Part shown: positions 16,316-25,477 of the stretch, one piece after another
Layout of the letters: every line of letters begins with the position of its first letter
How positions within the stretch are numbered: position 1 is the first letter of the stretch
Assembly: GCA_947466225.1 (NCBI GenBank)
Contig: CANIBL010000002.1
Span: 1 to 64,000 of the forward strand
Direction of reading: 5' to 3'
DNA length: 64,000 bases
Origin: Deltaproteobacteria bacterium
GTDB lineage: Bacteria; Bdellovibrionota_B; Oligoflexia; Oligoflexales; Bog-1112
Made by a program: the position numbers and the translations under genes
Notes under the pieces: model-generated
The model's input: only the letters and a program-made list of their open reading frames with translations
Told to the model about the DNA's origin: nothing
Databases searched by the model: none

Positions 16316-17833
16316 CTAGAACCGCTGAATAAAATATGAGTCGATATGGGGATGGGGCGTTGTCCATTCTTCGAATTTTTTCTGCATTTTTTGATACTTA
16401 GGTAGTGGTAGGTAGAAGGGTACGACCTTCACAGTTTCTTTGGCAAACTGGACAGAAACGGTAAAGTCGCTGGCGTTGCGTTGGTTGTTGGGCGCATTGG
16501 TGTAGCGCATCAAGCGGTAATTGCCGACTAAGAGCGTAAATACCGTGGGCTTCTCAAAGGAAATGTCGTGAGATACGCCGAGTTGGGTCGATTGTGTGGC
16601 TTCGAGGCGCAAGAGGTCTGTTGAATAGCCAGGTTGATATACCGGTTGTGGAATGACTTTGACTTTTCCAATTTTGACTCGTGCATGGGGCTGTTTGGGT
16701 AGTCGATATTGAATGCCCCGACTCCCCTCTAAACTCAGCAAAAGATCCTCTCCTTCGTATAAAATGGGTACGTCAGAAATGCTTTCGAGAAAGGGATAAG
16801 CACCACCTACTTCGTATAAATAAATTTTGCGCTGCCCGGCACATTCAAGATCCCACGTAGCGCATCCAGATTCTACCCAAATGGTTTTCAATGGGTGCAC
16901 ATGTTTTTCTCCTGGTTGCAGCTGCAGGGTTTCGGTTTTGCGAGAGCCATCCAGTCGGTATCGCAAGGCACCAGCCAGTACCAAGATGTCTGCATTCACG
17001 GCAAACGGGTACTGATCTTCGATGTACACGAGAGGCGGGGAGCCTGTCATGCGAGTATATTCTGCCTCTTGCAATCCTTCTGCAGAAAAACGCAACGAGG
17101 CAGACTGAACTTCCTGTATCTGACCTGCTACGAGTTTTATGATTTGCTCTGTGCCATTCATGGTGATGGAGTAATCCCCTGGTAGGAGAAATTGCCATTG
17201 ATTGGCCTTTTGTCCTTGGGTGATCGATACACCATGTTGCAATTGCGAAACAAAATAGGGGATCTCTCCATAGGAAGGGTGCGTTTCCGTTGCTACAACC
17301 CGAACTGCAGCAAGAGGAAACTGTAAAGATTCTGATTGTGAAGTGGAGGGGGAGAATGTCAGAGAGGACATGCCAGCCCAAATTTCTGTTTTGCCTCCAA
17401 AAACCCAAAGATGGAATCGATTGCGAATTTCTTGTACCGCATGAATTTGGGGATATCGATTGCATCGAACCAGAAACAGGTCTTCTTCTATACGGCCTGA
17501 TGGTCGCGTGAACGTGACCTGATGGGCCCATTCTTTTGTGGTTTGTCCTGGATATAGGGTTACGGTTTTATAAGAACAATCTGCCAGTAGTACATACTGC
17601 CCAGGGGGTAAGGCTTTGGCTTCATTGAAGGTCCCCATCCCTTGGGAAAGTAGGGGTTGTGCCTGTGACTCTTGCAAAAGAAAGATTTCGTATTGGCCCT
17701 TTTCGCTGGCTGCAACCTGCAGGTAGCCGGATTTTGTTGTGGGGTCTGAGCACCCGAATAGAAGGAGTGTGAGCCAGAGGGATGTTTTTATTGGGGAACC
17801 AGCTGCGCAGTTTCCCCAGACCCCTCCTTGCAA
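16316..17833 (-). CDS. Predicted lipoprotein whose start lies in a repeat element
   Basis: The coding part from about 17787 down begins KTSLWLTLLLFGCSDPTTKS, a good lipoprotein signal with lipobox LFGC, but the expected ATG is an ATA that belongs to the end of the 517-bp element at 17786-18302. The nearest in-frame start is a TTG at 17833 inside the element, with no ribosome site; the frame stays open through the whole element to an ATG at 18334. The mature protein (about 480 residues) shows beta-rich sequence such as PPGQYVLLADCSYKTVTLYPG and repeated short strands, likely a cell-surface or periplasmic protein. Function unknown; expression is in doubt. Confidence 0.55.
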   Translation of the reverse strand: MQGGVWGNCAAGSPIKTSLWLTLLLFGCSDPTTKSGYLQVAASEKGQYEIFLLQESQAQPLLSQGMGTFNEAKALPPGQYVLLADCSYKTVTLYPGQTTKEWAHQVTFTRPSGRIEEDLFLVRCNRYPQIHAVQEIRNRFHLWVFGGKTEIWAGMSSLTFSPSTSQSESLQFPLAAVRVVATETHPSYGEIPYFVSQLQHGVSITQGQKANQWQFLLPGDYSITMNGTEQIIKLVAGQIQEVQSASLRFSAEGLQEAEYTRMTGSPPLVYIEDQYPFAVNADILVLAGALRYRLDGSRKTETLQLQPGEKHVHPLKTIWVESGCATWDLECAGQRKIYLYEVGGAYPFLESISDVPILYEGEDLLLSLEGSRGIQYRLPKQPHARVKIGKVKVIPQPVYQPGYSTDLLRLEATQSTQLGVSHDISFEKPTVFTLLVGNYRLMRYTNAPNNQRNASDFTVSVQFAKETVKVVPFYLPLPKYQKMQKKFEEWTTPHPHIDSYFIQRF

Positions 17834-18302
17834 GAAAAGGGATAGCCAGATAGAAAAAGAGTTCGAAGATCTGGCTAAGGTCGGCGCGACGATCGGATCC
17901 TCCCCACTCTCAAAATCGCAGAGTAGGCTTTCATCACGGACACCTGGTTCTGTGGCTGCGATTTGTGACCCGTTGGGTCCCTCCGATCTGCTGCCCTTAG
18001 CCAGATCTTCGAACTCTTTTTCTATGCGACTCTTCCCTATGCAGGAAAGCAGCGACGAGAGTTTGGGAGAGAAGCCGAGATCAGACACGGGCAGCCAGAC
18101 AGAAGGGGCCCGACGGGTCACAAATCGCAGCCAAGGGTTGCATGTTTTGACGAGAGCTTTGACTGCGATTTTGAGAGGTGGGAAGATACTGTCTGAGCGC
18201 CGGCCGTGTCTCCTCATGGGATTCTTTTCCAAGCTCTCGTGGCTATCCCATTTCTTGCAAGGAGGGGTCTGGGGAAACTGCGCAGCTGGTTCCCCAGTAA
18301 AA
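17786..18302. mobile_element. Compound inverted-repeat element, copy B (517 bp)
   Basis: Ends match copy A (10583-10816): TTTTATTGGGGAACCAGCTG left and GGTTCCCCAGTAAAA right, with GACCCCTCCTTGC/GCAAGGAGGGGTC next to them. Copy B carries an extra internal inverted repeat with perfect 31-bp arms at 17850-17880 and 17995-18025 (core GAGTTCGAAGATCTGGCTAA). The inner blocks GGGCCCGACGGGTCACAAAT and CTGAGCGCCGGCCGTGTCTC are shared with copy A. No transposase is encoded. It sits exactly at the start of the lipoprotein gene at 16316-17833. Confidence 0.8.
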
Positions 18303-18360
18303 AACACCCCCCCAGTAAAAAAATACCATCTCAATATGCACCCACTCCCTATAACCAGCC

Positions 18361-19077
18361 CTAGAAAGACCCCCGTAGAAAGAGGCCGGTTTCTAGCACC
18401 GTGATCAGCCCTTGTTCTACTGCCAGATAAGGGCCGAGTTCGAATTTATTTTGAAATACCCAGCCGCCTGCCACTTTTCCTTGCACATAGGCGCTGCGCC
18501 CGCGGGGAAGTTCTGAATCTGCTGTCTGCCCTTGATCCGCAAGTACAATTCGCTGAAATCCGACTACGCCTTGCCCCAATAGGATCCAGCGGGGCCAGCG
18601 GTGGTTCACTTCAAGTCCAATGCCAATATCCTCCACGCGACCGACAAAAGCATCAGTCACAGCACCGCGTTTGATTTGCGGTGCTACAGAAAACGCACCG
18701 TATTGTAACAGGCTCCACAATTCTGTTGAGGTAGTGAGGGGGCGAAGTCGATATCCAAACTCGATACGGGTGGCATTGCTGGCATACCAGGCTTCAGATC
18801 CTTTTTTGGCAGAGACATAGCCGGTTTGCAAGCCGATCTTCCCGCTTGCTGCTAGTTTCTGCTCCCATAGAGCCGGAGTGGAGGAGGGCGCCTTTTTTTC
18901 CGCCATCTCTTTGGGCTTGCTGCTTATCTCGGGGAGTGCTTTGGATGGACTCACTGGAGCAGACACTTCGGGTGTCGAAATTGTAGAAGTGGGAGGCTGG
19001 GGAGGGGCCGTTTTTTCCGTCGCGATGCAGAGCATACTATGTAATGTAAGGGTCCAAACGCTGACGCGTAGCCACAT
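18361..19077 (-). CDS. Predicted exported beta-barrel-like protein with proline-rich linker
   Basis: 238 residues. The ATG with GAAGGA upstream gives a Sec signal (about 1-22, ending MLCIA). A low-complexity Pro/Ser/Thr linker (about 25-70, PPQPPTSTISTPEVSAPVSP) is followed by strand-like sequence (TRIEFGYRLRPLT, VQGKVAGGWVFQNKFELGPY) ending LFLRGSF with a terminal Phe, as in outer-membrane barrels. It lies 14 bases after the stop of the FadL-like gene in the same direction, so the two probably form an operon. Function unknown. Confidence 0.65.
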   Translation of the reverse strand: MWLRVSVWTLTLHSMLCIATEKTAPPQPPTSTISTPEVSAPVSPSKALPEISSKPKEMAEKKAPSSTPALWEQKLAASGKIGLQTGYVSAKKGSEAWYASNATRIEFGYRLRPLTTSTELWSLLQYGAFSVAPQIKRGAVTDAFVGRVEDIGIGLEVNHRWPRWILLGQGVVGFQRIVLADQGQTADSELPRGRSAYVQGKVAGGWVFQNKFELGPYLAVEQGLITVLETGLFLRGSF

Positions 19078-19091
19078 GGGAGATCCTTCCT

Positions 19092-20210
19092 TCAAATCAG
19101 CAGCTTAAGCTGCAGTGCGTAGCGACGGTCGACCAAATTGTTACTCAATCCCACCACGGGTCCATGGTCGATTACGTAGGTAGCAAAGCGTATTTTTAGC
19201 AGACCGGCATCGATCTGAATGCCTCCGGTTCCATATCCTGCCATCAATCCCGTTTGTAGTTTTAAGATGCTACCGAGACCCACTTCCATCCCCATATTGA
19301 GCTTGTGCGAGTAGTGCACCGGTTGGTTCAAGCGATCCACATCGGCTGCGAGTAGCAAGTAGCCATACCGTGTTTCTACTGGCACCAAGCTGACACCCAC
19401 ATTGACAGTTGGCACGCGATTTTTGGGGAGCATTGTCCCCGTTTTGAGGGTGCGGCGATAGGCGGTGCCCCCGATATCGAAGACGCTCATCCCGATAGTG
19501 GGTCGCATGGTAGGAATTGGTGTAAAGAGTAGCCCCGTGTCAAATCCGATACCAACACCGCTTTGAAGGAACTGCTGCAGGGTTTTTCGTGGATTGGCGT
19601 CTTTAGCGGTAAAAGCGGAGATGGTTTCGAGGCTGAAAGTTTCATCGATCCCATCAAAGGATACTAGCTTGGTGGTGACACCGAGGCTAAGCTTATGATC
19701 TACAAAAGAACCTGCGACGGCTACCGGCAAGACAATATCGCAACCTCCCCGGAAATCAATGCTCACGTTGCTGTGCGCGACCAAATCCGCCCCAAGGTTG
19801 AATCCGAGGCCCAGGCCCCAATGGGGCGTGACAAAATAGGGGGTCACAAAGAGCGCAGCATGGTTGGTCTTACCCGATTCTTGCTGAAATAAATCCAATA
19901 CATCCGTTAAGTTTTGTGCGGAACCATTTTTAATGGTTTGCAGTTGTTTGAGTAGCGAAACGGTATTTTTGGAGATATCGACGCCAGGGTTGAGTAATTC
20001 TCCGGTCCATCCTGTCAGACGCGTAAGGCCGGCAGGATTGTAAAAGAGGGCATTATAGTCATCGACGACTGCAACAAAGGCATTTCCCATCCCCAACGGA
20101 CGCAAACCAAACTGGGTCCAGGGGGTAGGTTGTAGAGAAAAAGCAAAATGGGTTGTCAGTATAGCCCAAAAAAAGGTAAGAACTTTCAGTTTTTTTTTCG
20201 CTACAAACAC
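19092..20210 (-). CDS. OMPP1/FadL-family-like outer-membrane protein
   Basis: 372 residues from a GTG preceded by GGAG; an ATG seven codons upstream (20231) is possible and the frame is open further. The signal peptide KKKLKVLTFFWAILTTHFAFS is followed by RPLGMGNAFVAVVDDYNALF and YNPAGL, the N-terminal signature of OMPP1/PorV/FadL-like barrels, in which the N-terminus plugs the pore. FadL moves long-chain fatty acids and other hydrophobic compounds across the outer membrane; PorV-like relatives act in secretion. The ending YALQLKLLI is strand-like. It diverges from a tetR gene across about 170 bases, which suggests ligand-controlled expression. Confidence 0.72.
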   Translation of the reverse strand: MFVAKKKLKVLTFFWAILTTHFAFSLQPTPWTQFGLRPLGMGNAFVAVVDDYNALFYNPAGLTRLTGWTGELLNPGVDISKNTVSLLKQLQTIKNGSAQNLTDVLDLFQQESGKTNHAALFVTPYFVTPHWGLGLGFNLGADLVAHSNVSIDFRGGCDIVLPVAVAGSFVDHKLSLGVTTKLVSFDGIDETFSLETISAFTAKDANPRKTLQQFLQSGVGIGFDTGLLFTPIPTMRPTIGMSVFDIGGTAYRRTLKTGTMLPKNRVPTVNVGVSLVPVETRYGYLLLAADVDRLNQPVHYSHKLNMGMEVGLGSILKLQTGLMAGYGTGGIQIDAGLLKIRFATYVIDHGPVVGLSNNLVDRRYALQLKLLI

Positions 20211-20382
20211 AAAAACTCCATTGCAATCCATTGCCTGCACTTGCTCATCAGGTATAGTAGGGGTTGAAGCGCTAGCATGATCGTAGCATGAGGCGGAGGG
20301 AAAGCTGAAGAAGCCCGATTCGGTCCTCTTCGGCGGTGAGAGAAACATAACGCGATTACCCAGGTCGGCCAGTGGAGATCCC

Positions 20383-20982
20383 ATGTCAAAAATGGACGCT
20401 GTAACAGAGCGAAAAAATCAAATCGTGCAAGCCACCGTTGAATGCATTACCAAACATGGCTACCACAATTTCTCCATGCAAGATGTGGCAAGAAAAGCCG
20501 GTGTGAGCAAGGGGATCATCCACTATTATTTTTTGAATAAAGATGATCTCATGATGTCGGTATTGGACAAGGTTGCGTCTGATATCGAACTCGTTCTGCA
20601 GGAAGAAATGCAAACCGAGCAGGATCCGTTGCGTAAATTGGAAATCTTTATTGAAGTCAGTATGGATGTGGTACGAAATACCCGAGAATACTATCAAGTC
20701 AATATGGATTTTTGGACGCAGATTAATCAAAAGGAAGCAGTTCGAGTGGTGATTTCCAATCATTACAAGAAATTTCGCAAAACGTGCCAAAAAATCTTGC
20801 AAGAGGGAATCGAACAGGGGGTGTTTCAAGCCATCGATCCACACGAATATGCCTCTTTTATTTTGGCGCTGATCGATGGGATTAGTTTGCAATGGCTCTT
20901 TGATCCAACCGTATTTGATTACGAAAATATCTGCAAAAAAGCCAATCAGTTAATTATGGCAGGTTTGTATGTGCCCCGCTGA
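20383..20982 (+). CDS. TetR/AcrR-family transcriptional regulator
   Basis: 199 residues. The N-terminal helix-turn-helix (about 12-55) includes FSMQDVARKAGVSKGIIHYY, the TetR recognition region with Tyr-Tyr-Phe. The C-terminal ligand domain ends LFDPTVFDYENICKKANQL, like BetI/YcdC-type regulators. GGAG lies seven bases before the ATG. Being divergent from the FadL-like operon it may repress that operon in response to a hydrophobic ligand; that is inference from arrangement only. Confidence 0.92.
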   Translation: MSKMDAVTERKNQIVQATVECITKHGYHNFSMQDVARKAGVSKGIIHYYFLNKDDLMMSVLDKVASDIELVLQEEMQTEQDPLRKLEIFIEVSMDVVRNTREYYQVNMDFWTQINQKEAVRVVISNHYKKFRKTCQKILQEGIEQGVFQAIDPHEYASFILALIDGISLQWLFDPTVFDYENICKKANQLIMAGLYVPR

Positions 20983-20989
20983 AGCGGTG

Positions 20990-21736
20990 ATGCCTTTCAC
21001 GGCTTTTGTCTCGCCTCGGTGTCTGTCCTTTCAAGTTGCAGGTACAGACCCAATACAAGCTGGAGCTCTTGCGGCTTCGATTTTTCATACACTCTCTTGG
21101 GAATCCGGTATAGAACCCTCGGCGCTTTTTTTGCATATCTCGGGTATGGATACGCAGGCGTTACTCCATAACCTACATATTGGGCCCGTGCCCGTTGTAT
21201 CCGTATCCTTTTTTCCCTGGAGTGAGGCTTTTTTTGGTGGGATAAGCGGGTTGCAAGCACCAGCTGTGGCTTTGAGCATAGAGGTTTCACAGGGGGGGCG
21301 AGCTGATGTCCTGTTTGAAGGGCCCTTGCCTGAATGTGTGCTGCAAACGGCCCCCCATCGATATGCCGGTGTGAGGCGGTACACAGGGGAGCTGCCAAAA
21401 AAAATGCGGTTTCCTTCTTTACGCAAAGTACGCATGCAAGAGGATAAACCCTCTATTCTTACTGTATGCGCTATTTTACTTCACAATGCGGCATTTGGTT
21501 TGGATAGTATGCCGATTCACGTGAAAACCCGAACAGTCGCCTTGCGTGGAGACAGCTCCTATTGTGTAAGACGGGGACTGGCTCCGTATATCGGGGCTGA
21601 GGATCGGGTGTGCATGGAAGGCCAGGCTGCAACTTTTCTACAAATGATGACACAAGCGACCTCGGCTACTTTTGTTACGTTACCTAGATTGGTGGGAAAT
21701 CCCTGTGCTGTACTGCATACCTTAGTTATGGGATAA
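20990..21736 (+). CDS. Hypothetical protein, unknown
   Basis: 248 residues from the ATG at 20990; an ATG at 20969 would overlap tetR by 14 bases and add seven residues. Neither has a strong ribosome site, which suggests coupling to tetR. The sequence is hydrophobic but without a signal peptide or clear membrane helix. It has scattered aromatic and Cys residues and fragments such as SVSFFPWSEAFFGGISGLQA. Layout (a first domain with FLHISGMDTQALLHNL, then PLPECVLQTAPHRYAGVRR) does not match a family I can name. Confidence 0.6.
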   Translation: MPFTAFVSPRCLSFQVAGTDPIQAGALAASIFHTLSWESGIEPSALFLHISGMDTQALLHNLHIGPVPVVSVSFFPWSEAFFGGISGLQAPAVALSIEVSQGGRADVLFEGPLPECVLQTAPHRYAGVRRYTGELPKKMRFPSLRKVRMQEDKPSILTVCAILLHNAAFGLDSMPIHVKTRTVALRGDSSYCVRRGLAPYIGAEDRVCMEGQAATFLQMMTQATSATFVTLPRLVGNPCAVLHTLVMG

Positions 21737-21739
21737 CTC

Positions 21740-21979
21740 TCAGTTTAGGTATACCACGTCTGATGCGGGAGAAGAATTGCCCAAACTATCTTTTGCGATT
21801 CCAGCTGAAACTGAGATGCCTACACCGACTGACAACATGTTTTGTTGTAGTATTTCAGAGGAAGGGGGGCAATTTCCAACGGAAATCGTTGCGCCAGTAG
21901 GTGATATGGAACTAACGGAAATTGAACACGTCAGAAGAGCACTTGCACCAAATTGGATTCCACCTCCTGTCGGAGTCAA
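21740..21979 (-). pseudogene. Remnant of an Ig-like/adhesin repeat protein
   Basis: An open stretch of about 79 codons has no good start; the only candidate is a TTG, and a stop lies a few codons further upstream. The end, GISVSAGIAKDSLGNSSPAS, has the pattern of the final strand of bacterial Ig-like or calcium-binding surface repeats (-G-A-D-x-x-G-N-x-S-P-A-S-). It is likely the last repeat of a larger surface protein whose rest has been lost. No ribosome site or signal peptide can be seen. Confidence 0.4.
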
Positions 21980-22088
21980 GATTCCTGATAGAAGTTATCC
22001 CGGTAGTTTTTTGAAGTAGACTTTGTTTATTGTAGTCAATTATTTCGGTGTTGTAAAACAAGGTCGAAAGACTCCAACGCAAAAAACA

Positions 22089-22811
22089 TTACCTAGATAA
22101 AATTGCCGTCTCACTTTTGACAGGAGAACCTGGTACCCAGCCGGGAAACCGTTGTGCCTTACATCCTGTTTGTTGAATTGCATATTGGTAGCGCGTTCGA
22201 TCCGAATTATCCAAGATGATAACGCCATCCGGTGCAAGAAACGGCATCACCTCTTGTAAGCAAGCAGCTCGACATCGACCGTCAATCACGATCAGGTCAT
22301 ACACTTGATCCCAGGATCGAATATGTGTGACATAGTCACGAAAGCTCATGTGTTTGGCTTTTGGGGATTGGTATTGTGCTTCATCTATAACGGAAAATGG
22401 GGTTTTAAGGTGAAGTTCAACATTTTGATACGATTGTAGCATCTGTTGTAAATGCGTAAACCAACGTTCATCATGTTCCAGTGAGCGAACTGAATCACAC
22501 CGTTTTGCCAGCCATACGGTGCTTGCACCGCTACCATATTCAAAGACGCGTAGTGGATGGGGTTGCGCCTTGATATGTGATTCTATGACATGAATCGCAT
22601 CATAGGTCCACCAAGGTACATCCAGTGCAATCATGTCCTCTAGTTGATGGATGGCAAGCAAGGAACGGATGTAGTGGTATCGTTGATCTGTCTTTGCACG
22701 TTTGTCAAGGTAATCCAATACCCCGACTTTTTGGAGGCCCGCTTTGGTGGCTTGGAGCAAGCCGACATACAAGGTTTTTAGCCATTTGGGGGATTGATCG
22801 ATGAAGTCCAT
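22089..22811 (-). CDS. SAM-dependent methyltransferase-like protein
   Basis: 240 residues, class I Rossmann fold. Motif I is RVFEYGSGASTVW (about 88-100), the acidic loop after strand two is SLEHDERW (about 110-117), and YDLIVIDGRCR (171-181) and DGVIILDNSDR correspond to strands four and five. This layout is typical of methyltransferases linked to polysaccharide or surface modification (FkbM/Methyltransf_24 type). It overlaps the end of the upstream gene by 34 bases, so the two are an operon. Substrate unknown. Confidence 0.75.
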   Translation of the reverse strand: MDFIDQSPKWLKTLYVGLLQATKAGLQKVGVLDYLDKRAKTDQRYHYIRSLLAIHQLEDMIALDVPWWTYDAIHVIESHIKAQPHPLRVFEYGSGASTVWLAKRCDSVRSLEHDERWFTHLQQMLQSYQNVELHLKTPFSVIDEAQYQSPKAKHMSFRDYVTHIRSWDQVYDLIVIDGRCRAACLQEVMPFLAPDGVIILDNSDRTRYQYAIQQTGCKAQRFPGWVPGSPVKSETAILSR

Positions 22812-24397
22812 ATATCTTCTGCTCGTAAGAGCCCTTCCTTATTTAGAATCAGCCGTTTTCTTTGCGGTCGCCTGTTTTCGTCTGAGACCACACCTTCTTC
22901 CGAAACGATCCAAACCAAATCCAATTGATAGTTCTTGGGTACTTGCAAAAGTGCCACTTGCCCTTGTGCACCTATGTAAGGGGTTTGGTAGTACGGTTCA
23001 TCTAACTTGGGCAGAAATTGCTTCATATTGAGTCGAATGTTATCGCGTAAGCCGGTTACAGGTGCAGAGACACGATCTGGTAGCGAGGTGGAGAGGGTAA
23101 CTTCTCGCTCATAGTGCAACACAGATTCTTGGTGCAAGCCAATACCAGCTGTGCCCAAGGCTCGGACCTTTTGAATCTCTCGAATGCGCGAGTCATCATA
23201 TCGAATGAAATTGCATGTTTCTGTAAAGGATCCTACAGATACACGATTTTTTCCGGCACCAGACCACATGCGTTCTTCATGGTCCGGTAGCTCGCCTGAA
23301 ACGCCTTGGGTAAAACGATTTCGCCCAATTTCCTTGATTCGATCTTGCATAATATAAGCAAAAATGAAAGCAAATAGGATAAAAAGCGTACTCAGTCCGA
23401 TGACGCCATCGGAGTTGTGAAGAGATACGTTTTGAAACCCAACAAAATGTAACTGGGTAAAAATCAGAATGTTAATCACCAACGTCCAGGTAGCTGCAGC
23501 CCCAGCTGCAACCATAGATCCGAGTTGCTTGCGAAAGAGGAAGAAACGAGGTGTTTCCATCTTTATATACAAGGGTTGTTCCATGCGCTGTTTGAGCGCT
23601 CGATGTCGATTGGCGAAGGCTTCGAGCTCTTCTCTTGTGCTATGCGGCGTTGGAACCGAATATTTTCTCCGCAACGCAATCCAGTAGCATAGCCGTACGT
23701 AGGCGCGCATTTTTTTTGTCGGAGAAGGGGTTCCCAATGCTTGAGAAACAGATTGTACTTCAAGGAAAAAAGAGGCCACCATTTTTTGAAATAAAAAGAA
23801 GCAATATTCTACTGCAACAGAAAATTCAATTTCGATTTCGGTTTCCAAATTTTCTTTTCGTAAGGCAGCTTGTTCGACTTCAACTAAGGCGCGTAGCAGC
23901 AAAAGCCCTTTGTCCAACAGTTGACAGATGTGAGAGAAGGTACCGCCTTCTCTTTGCCATTCTTCGGGATTTTCTCGATCGTGGGCCGCTTGCAACCATT
24001 TGTGGCGCTTGCGTTTTTTCCGAGATAAGTAGCTGGAATATAAGCAGCAGTATGCTCGGATGTGCTCGAGGAGCTGTTTGGTTTCTTCTGAAGTACGAGC
24101 CCGCTGTTGAAGCAGGGTCAAAATTTTAGCTAAAGGCGAATTTGGAGCCGTAGCCAAAAACTGACGATACCCCCACCGAGGTTCTTGCAGTCGGGTTAGG
24201 GTTCGAAGATCACTATAAAAAAGACTTTTCGGATAATTTTGGCGGGTGACATGCATCTGGGGTGGATAGAAAAGAAACAGGTCAATTTTGTATCGCTGGG
24301 TCTTTTTCTTTGTCGCAAATGCATCCGTAGACAGCTGGTAATCAAAGAGTACCTGTAGCTGCGTGCGGTCATGGACTTTGACGATAGATTTGATCAA
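22778..24397 (-). CDS. Hypothetical protein with two C-terminal-half membrane helices
   Basis: 539 residues from a TTG preceded by GAAGGTG. Residues 1-290 are charged, helix-rich and cytoplasmic-looking, with basic patches such as RKKRKRHKW (126-134). Two membrane helices follow (about 293-315 and 331-350) separated by a short loop, then a C-terminal domain of about 185 residues. The topology puts both large domains on the same, probably cytoplasmic, side. I do not recognise the family. It is co-directional and overlapping with the methyltransferase gene and lies just downstream of guaC. Confidence 0.65.
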   Translation of the reverse strand: MIKSIVKVHDRTQLQVLFDYQLSTDAFATKKKTQRYKIDLFLFYPPQMHVTRQNYPKSLFYSDLRTLTRLQEPRWGYRQFLATAPNSPLAKILTLLQQRARTSEETKQLLEHIRAYCCLYSSYLSRKKRKRHKWLQAAHDRENPEEWQREGGTFSHICQLLDKGLLLLRALVEVEQAALRKENLETEIEIEFSVAVEYCFFLFQKMVASFFLEVQSVSQALGTPSPTKKMRAYVRLCYWIALRRKYSVPTPHSTREELEAFANRHRALKQRMEQPLYIKMETPRFFLFRKQLGSMVAAGAAATWTLVINILIFTQLHFVGFQNVSLHNSDGVIGLSTLFILFAFIFAYIMQDRIKEIGRNRFTQGVSGELPDHEERMWSGAGKNRVSVGSFTETCNFIRYDDSRIREIQKVRALGTAGIGLHQESVLHYEREVTLSTSLPDRVSAPVTGLRDNIRLNMKQFLPKLDEPYYQTPYIGAQGQVALLQVPKNYQLDLVWIVSEEGVVSDENRRPQRKRLILNKEGLLRAEDIWTSSINPPNG

Positions 24398-24417
24398 ACG
24401 TCACCTTCACGATCTAA

Positions 24418-25458
24418 TCAGGCGTCAAACACCTGATTTTCCTGTTCTTGCACCCGAATAAACGTGGTTCTCTTCGAAAGTTCTTTCAGTTTGGAGGCGC
24501 CTACATAGGTACAGGCAGATCGAACTCCTCCCAGTAAATCATGTACGGTTTGCTCTACAGGGCCACGGAAAGGGAGGCGTACGGTTTTTCCCTCCGAGGC
24601 TCGGTAAGTGGCCACTTCCCCTACATGTTTCTTCATGGCTTGCTCGGAACTCATGCCGTAGAACTCCATAATGGATTTTCCGTCCACGGTGTGCACAAGA
24701 CCTTCACATTCTGCATGGCCAGCAAGAAGTCCGCCCACCATCACAAAGTCAGCGCCTGCACCGAAGGCTTTGGCAATATCGCCGGAGCACGTACACCCGC
24801 CATCCGAGATGACCAAACCGCCGAGTCCGTGGGCCGCATCTGCACATTCGATGACAGCGGATAGCTGAGGATACCCAACCCCGGTTTTAACCCGGGTGGT
24901 ACATACGCTGCCAGGTCCAATACCCACCTTTACGGCATCCGCACCAGATAGGATGAGTTCTTCCACCATCTCTGGGGTTACTACATTGCCTGCGATGAGA
25001 ACTTTATCGGGATGTTGGGCCCGAATTTTACTCATAAAGGACACAAATTGTTCGGTGTATCCATTGGCTACATCCAAACAAATAAAGCGAATCGCCGGGA
25101 ACTCTGCCAATATGGCGTTCAATAGGGCCTCGTCTTTTTCGAGCATACCAATGCTGATACCCGTATGGGCAAAAACAGCAGGGGAGCAGGCGGAGAGAAA
25201 AGTGCGCCATTGGGCTAAGGTGTAATGTTTGTGTATCATGGTCAGAAGGCTTTGTTTGGATAGGGCCTCTGCCATAGAGAAGGTTCCCACCGTGTCCATG
25301 TTTGCCGCCATAATGGGAATACCCTCCCACTCTTGGCGGCTATGCCGGAACGTGTATCGCCGTACAAGCGATACCTCAGAACGACTCTTGAGCGTGGAGC
25401 GTTTGGGTCGAATCAGTACATCTTTAAATCCCAACTTTATATCTGCATCAATCCGCAT
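24418..25458 (-). CDS. guaC: GMP reductase
   Basis: 346 residues (E. coli GuaC has 347). It converts GMP to IMP with NADPH and releases ammonia. The TIM-barrel active site loop is [11 protein letters not shown] with the catalytic Cys at residue 186, the same number as in E. coli. [13 protein letters not shown] and [20 protein letters not shown] bind the nucleotide phosphate, and [10 protein letters not shown] is typical. No CBS domains are present, which sets it apart from IMP dehydrogenase. The spacing to gltA (20 bases) suggests co-transcription. Confidence 0.95.
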   Translation of the reverse strand: MRIDADIKLGFKDVLIRPKRSTLKSRSEVSLVRRYTFRHSRQEWEGIPIMAANMDTVGTFSMAEALSKQSLLTMIHKHYTLAQWRTFLSACSPAVFAHTGISIGMLEKDEALLNAILAEFPAIRFICLDVANGYTEQFVSFMSKIRAQHPDKVLIAGNVVTPEMVEELILSGADAVKVGIGPGSVCTTRVKTGVGYPQLSAVIECADAAHGLGGLVISDGGCTCSGDIAKAFGAGADFVMVGGLLAGHAECEGLVHTVDGKSIMEFYGMSSEQAMKKHVGEVATYRASEGKTVRLPFRGPVEQTVHDLLGGVRSACTYVGASKLKELSKRTTFIRVQEQENQVFDA

Positions 25459-25477
25459 CGTGATTCACCTTCTGCTA

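Noticed and set aside
17739-18404. Plus-strand frame across the 517-bp element
   Set aside because: It has no ribosome site and mirrors the minus-strand open frame of the element; palindromic DNA gives open frames on both strands.
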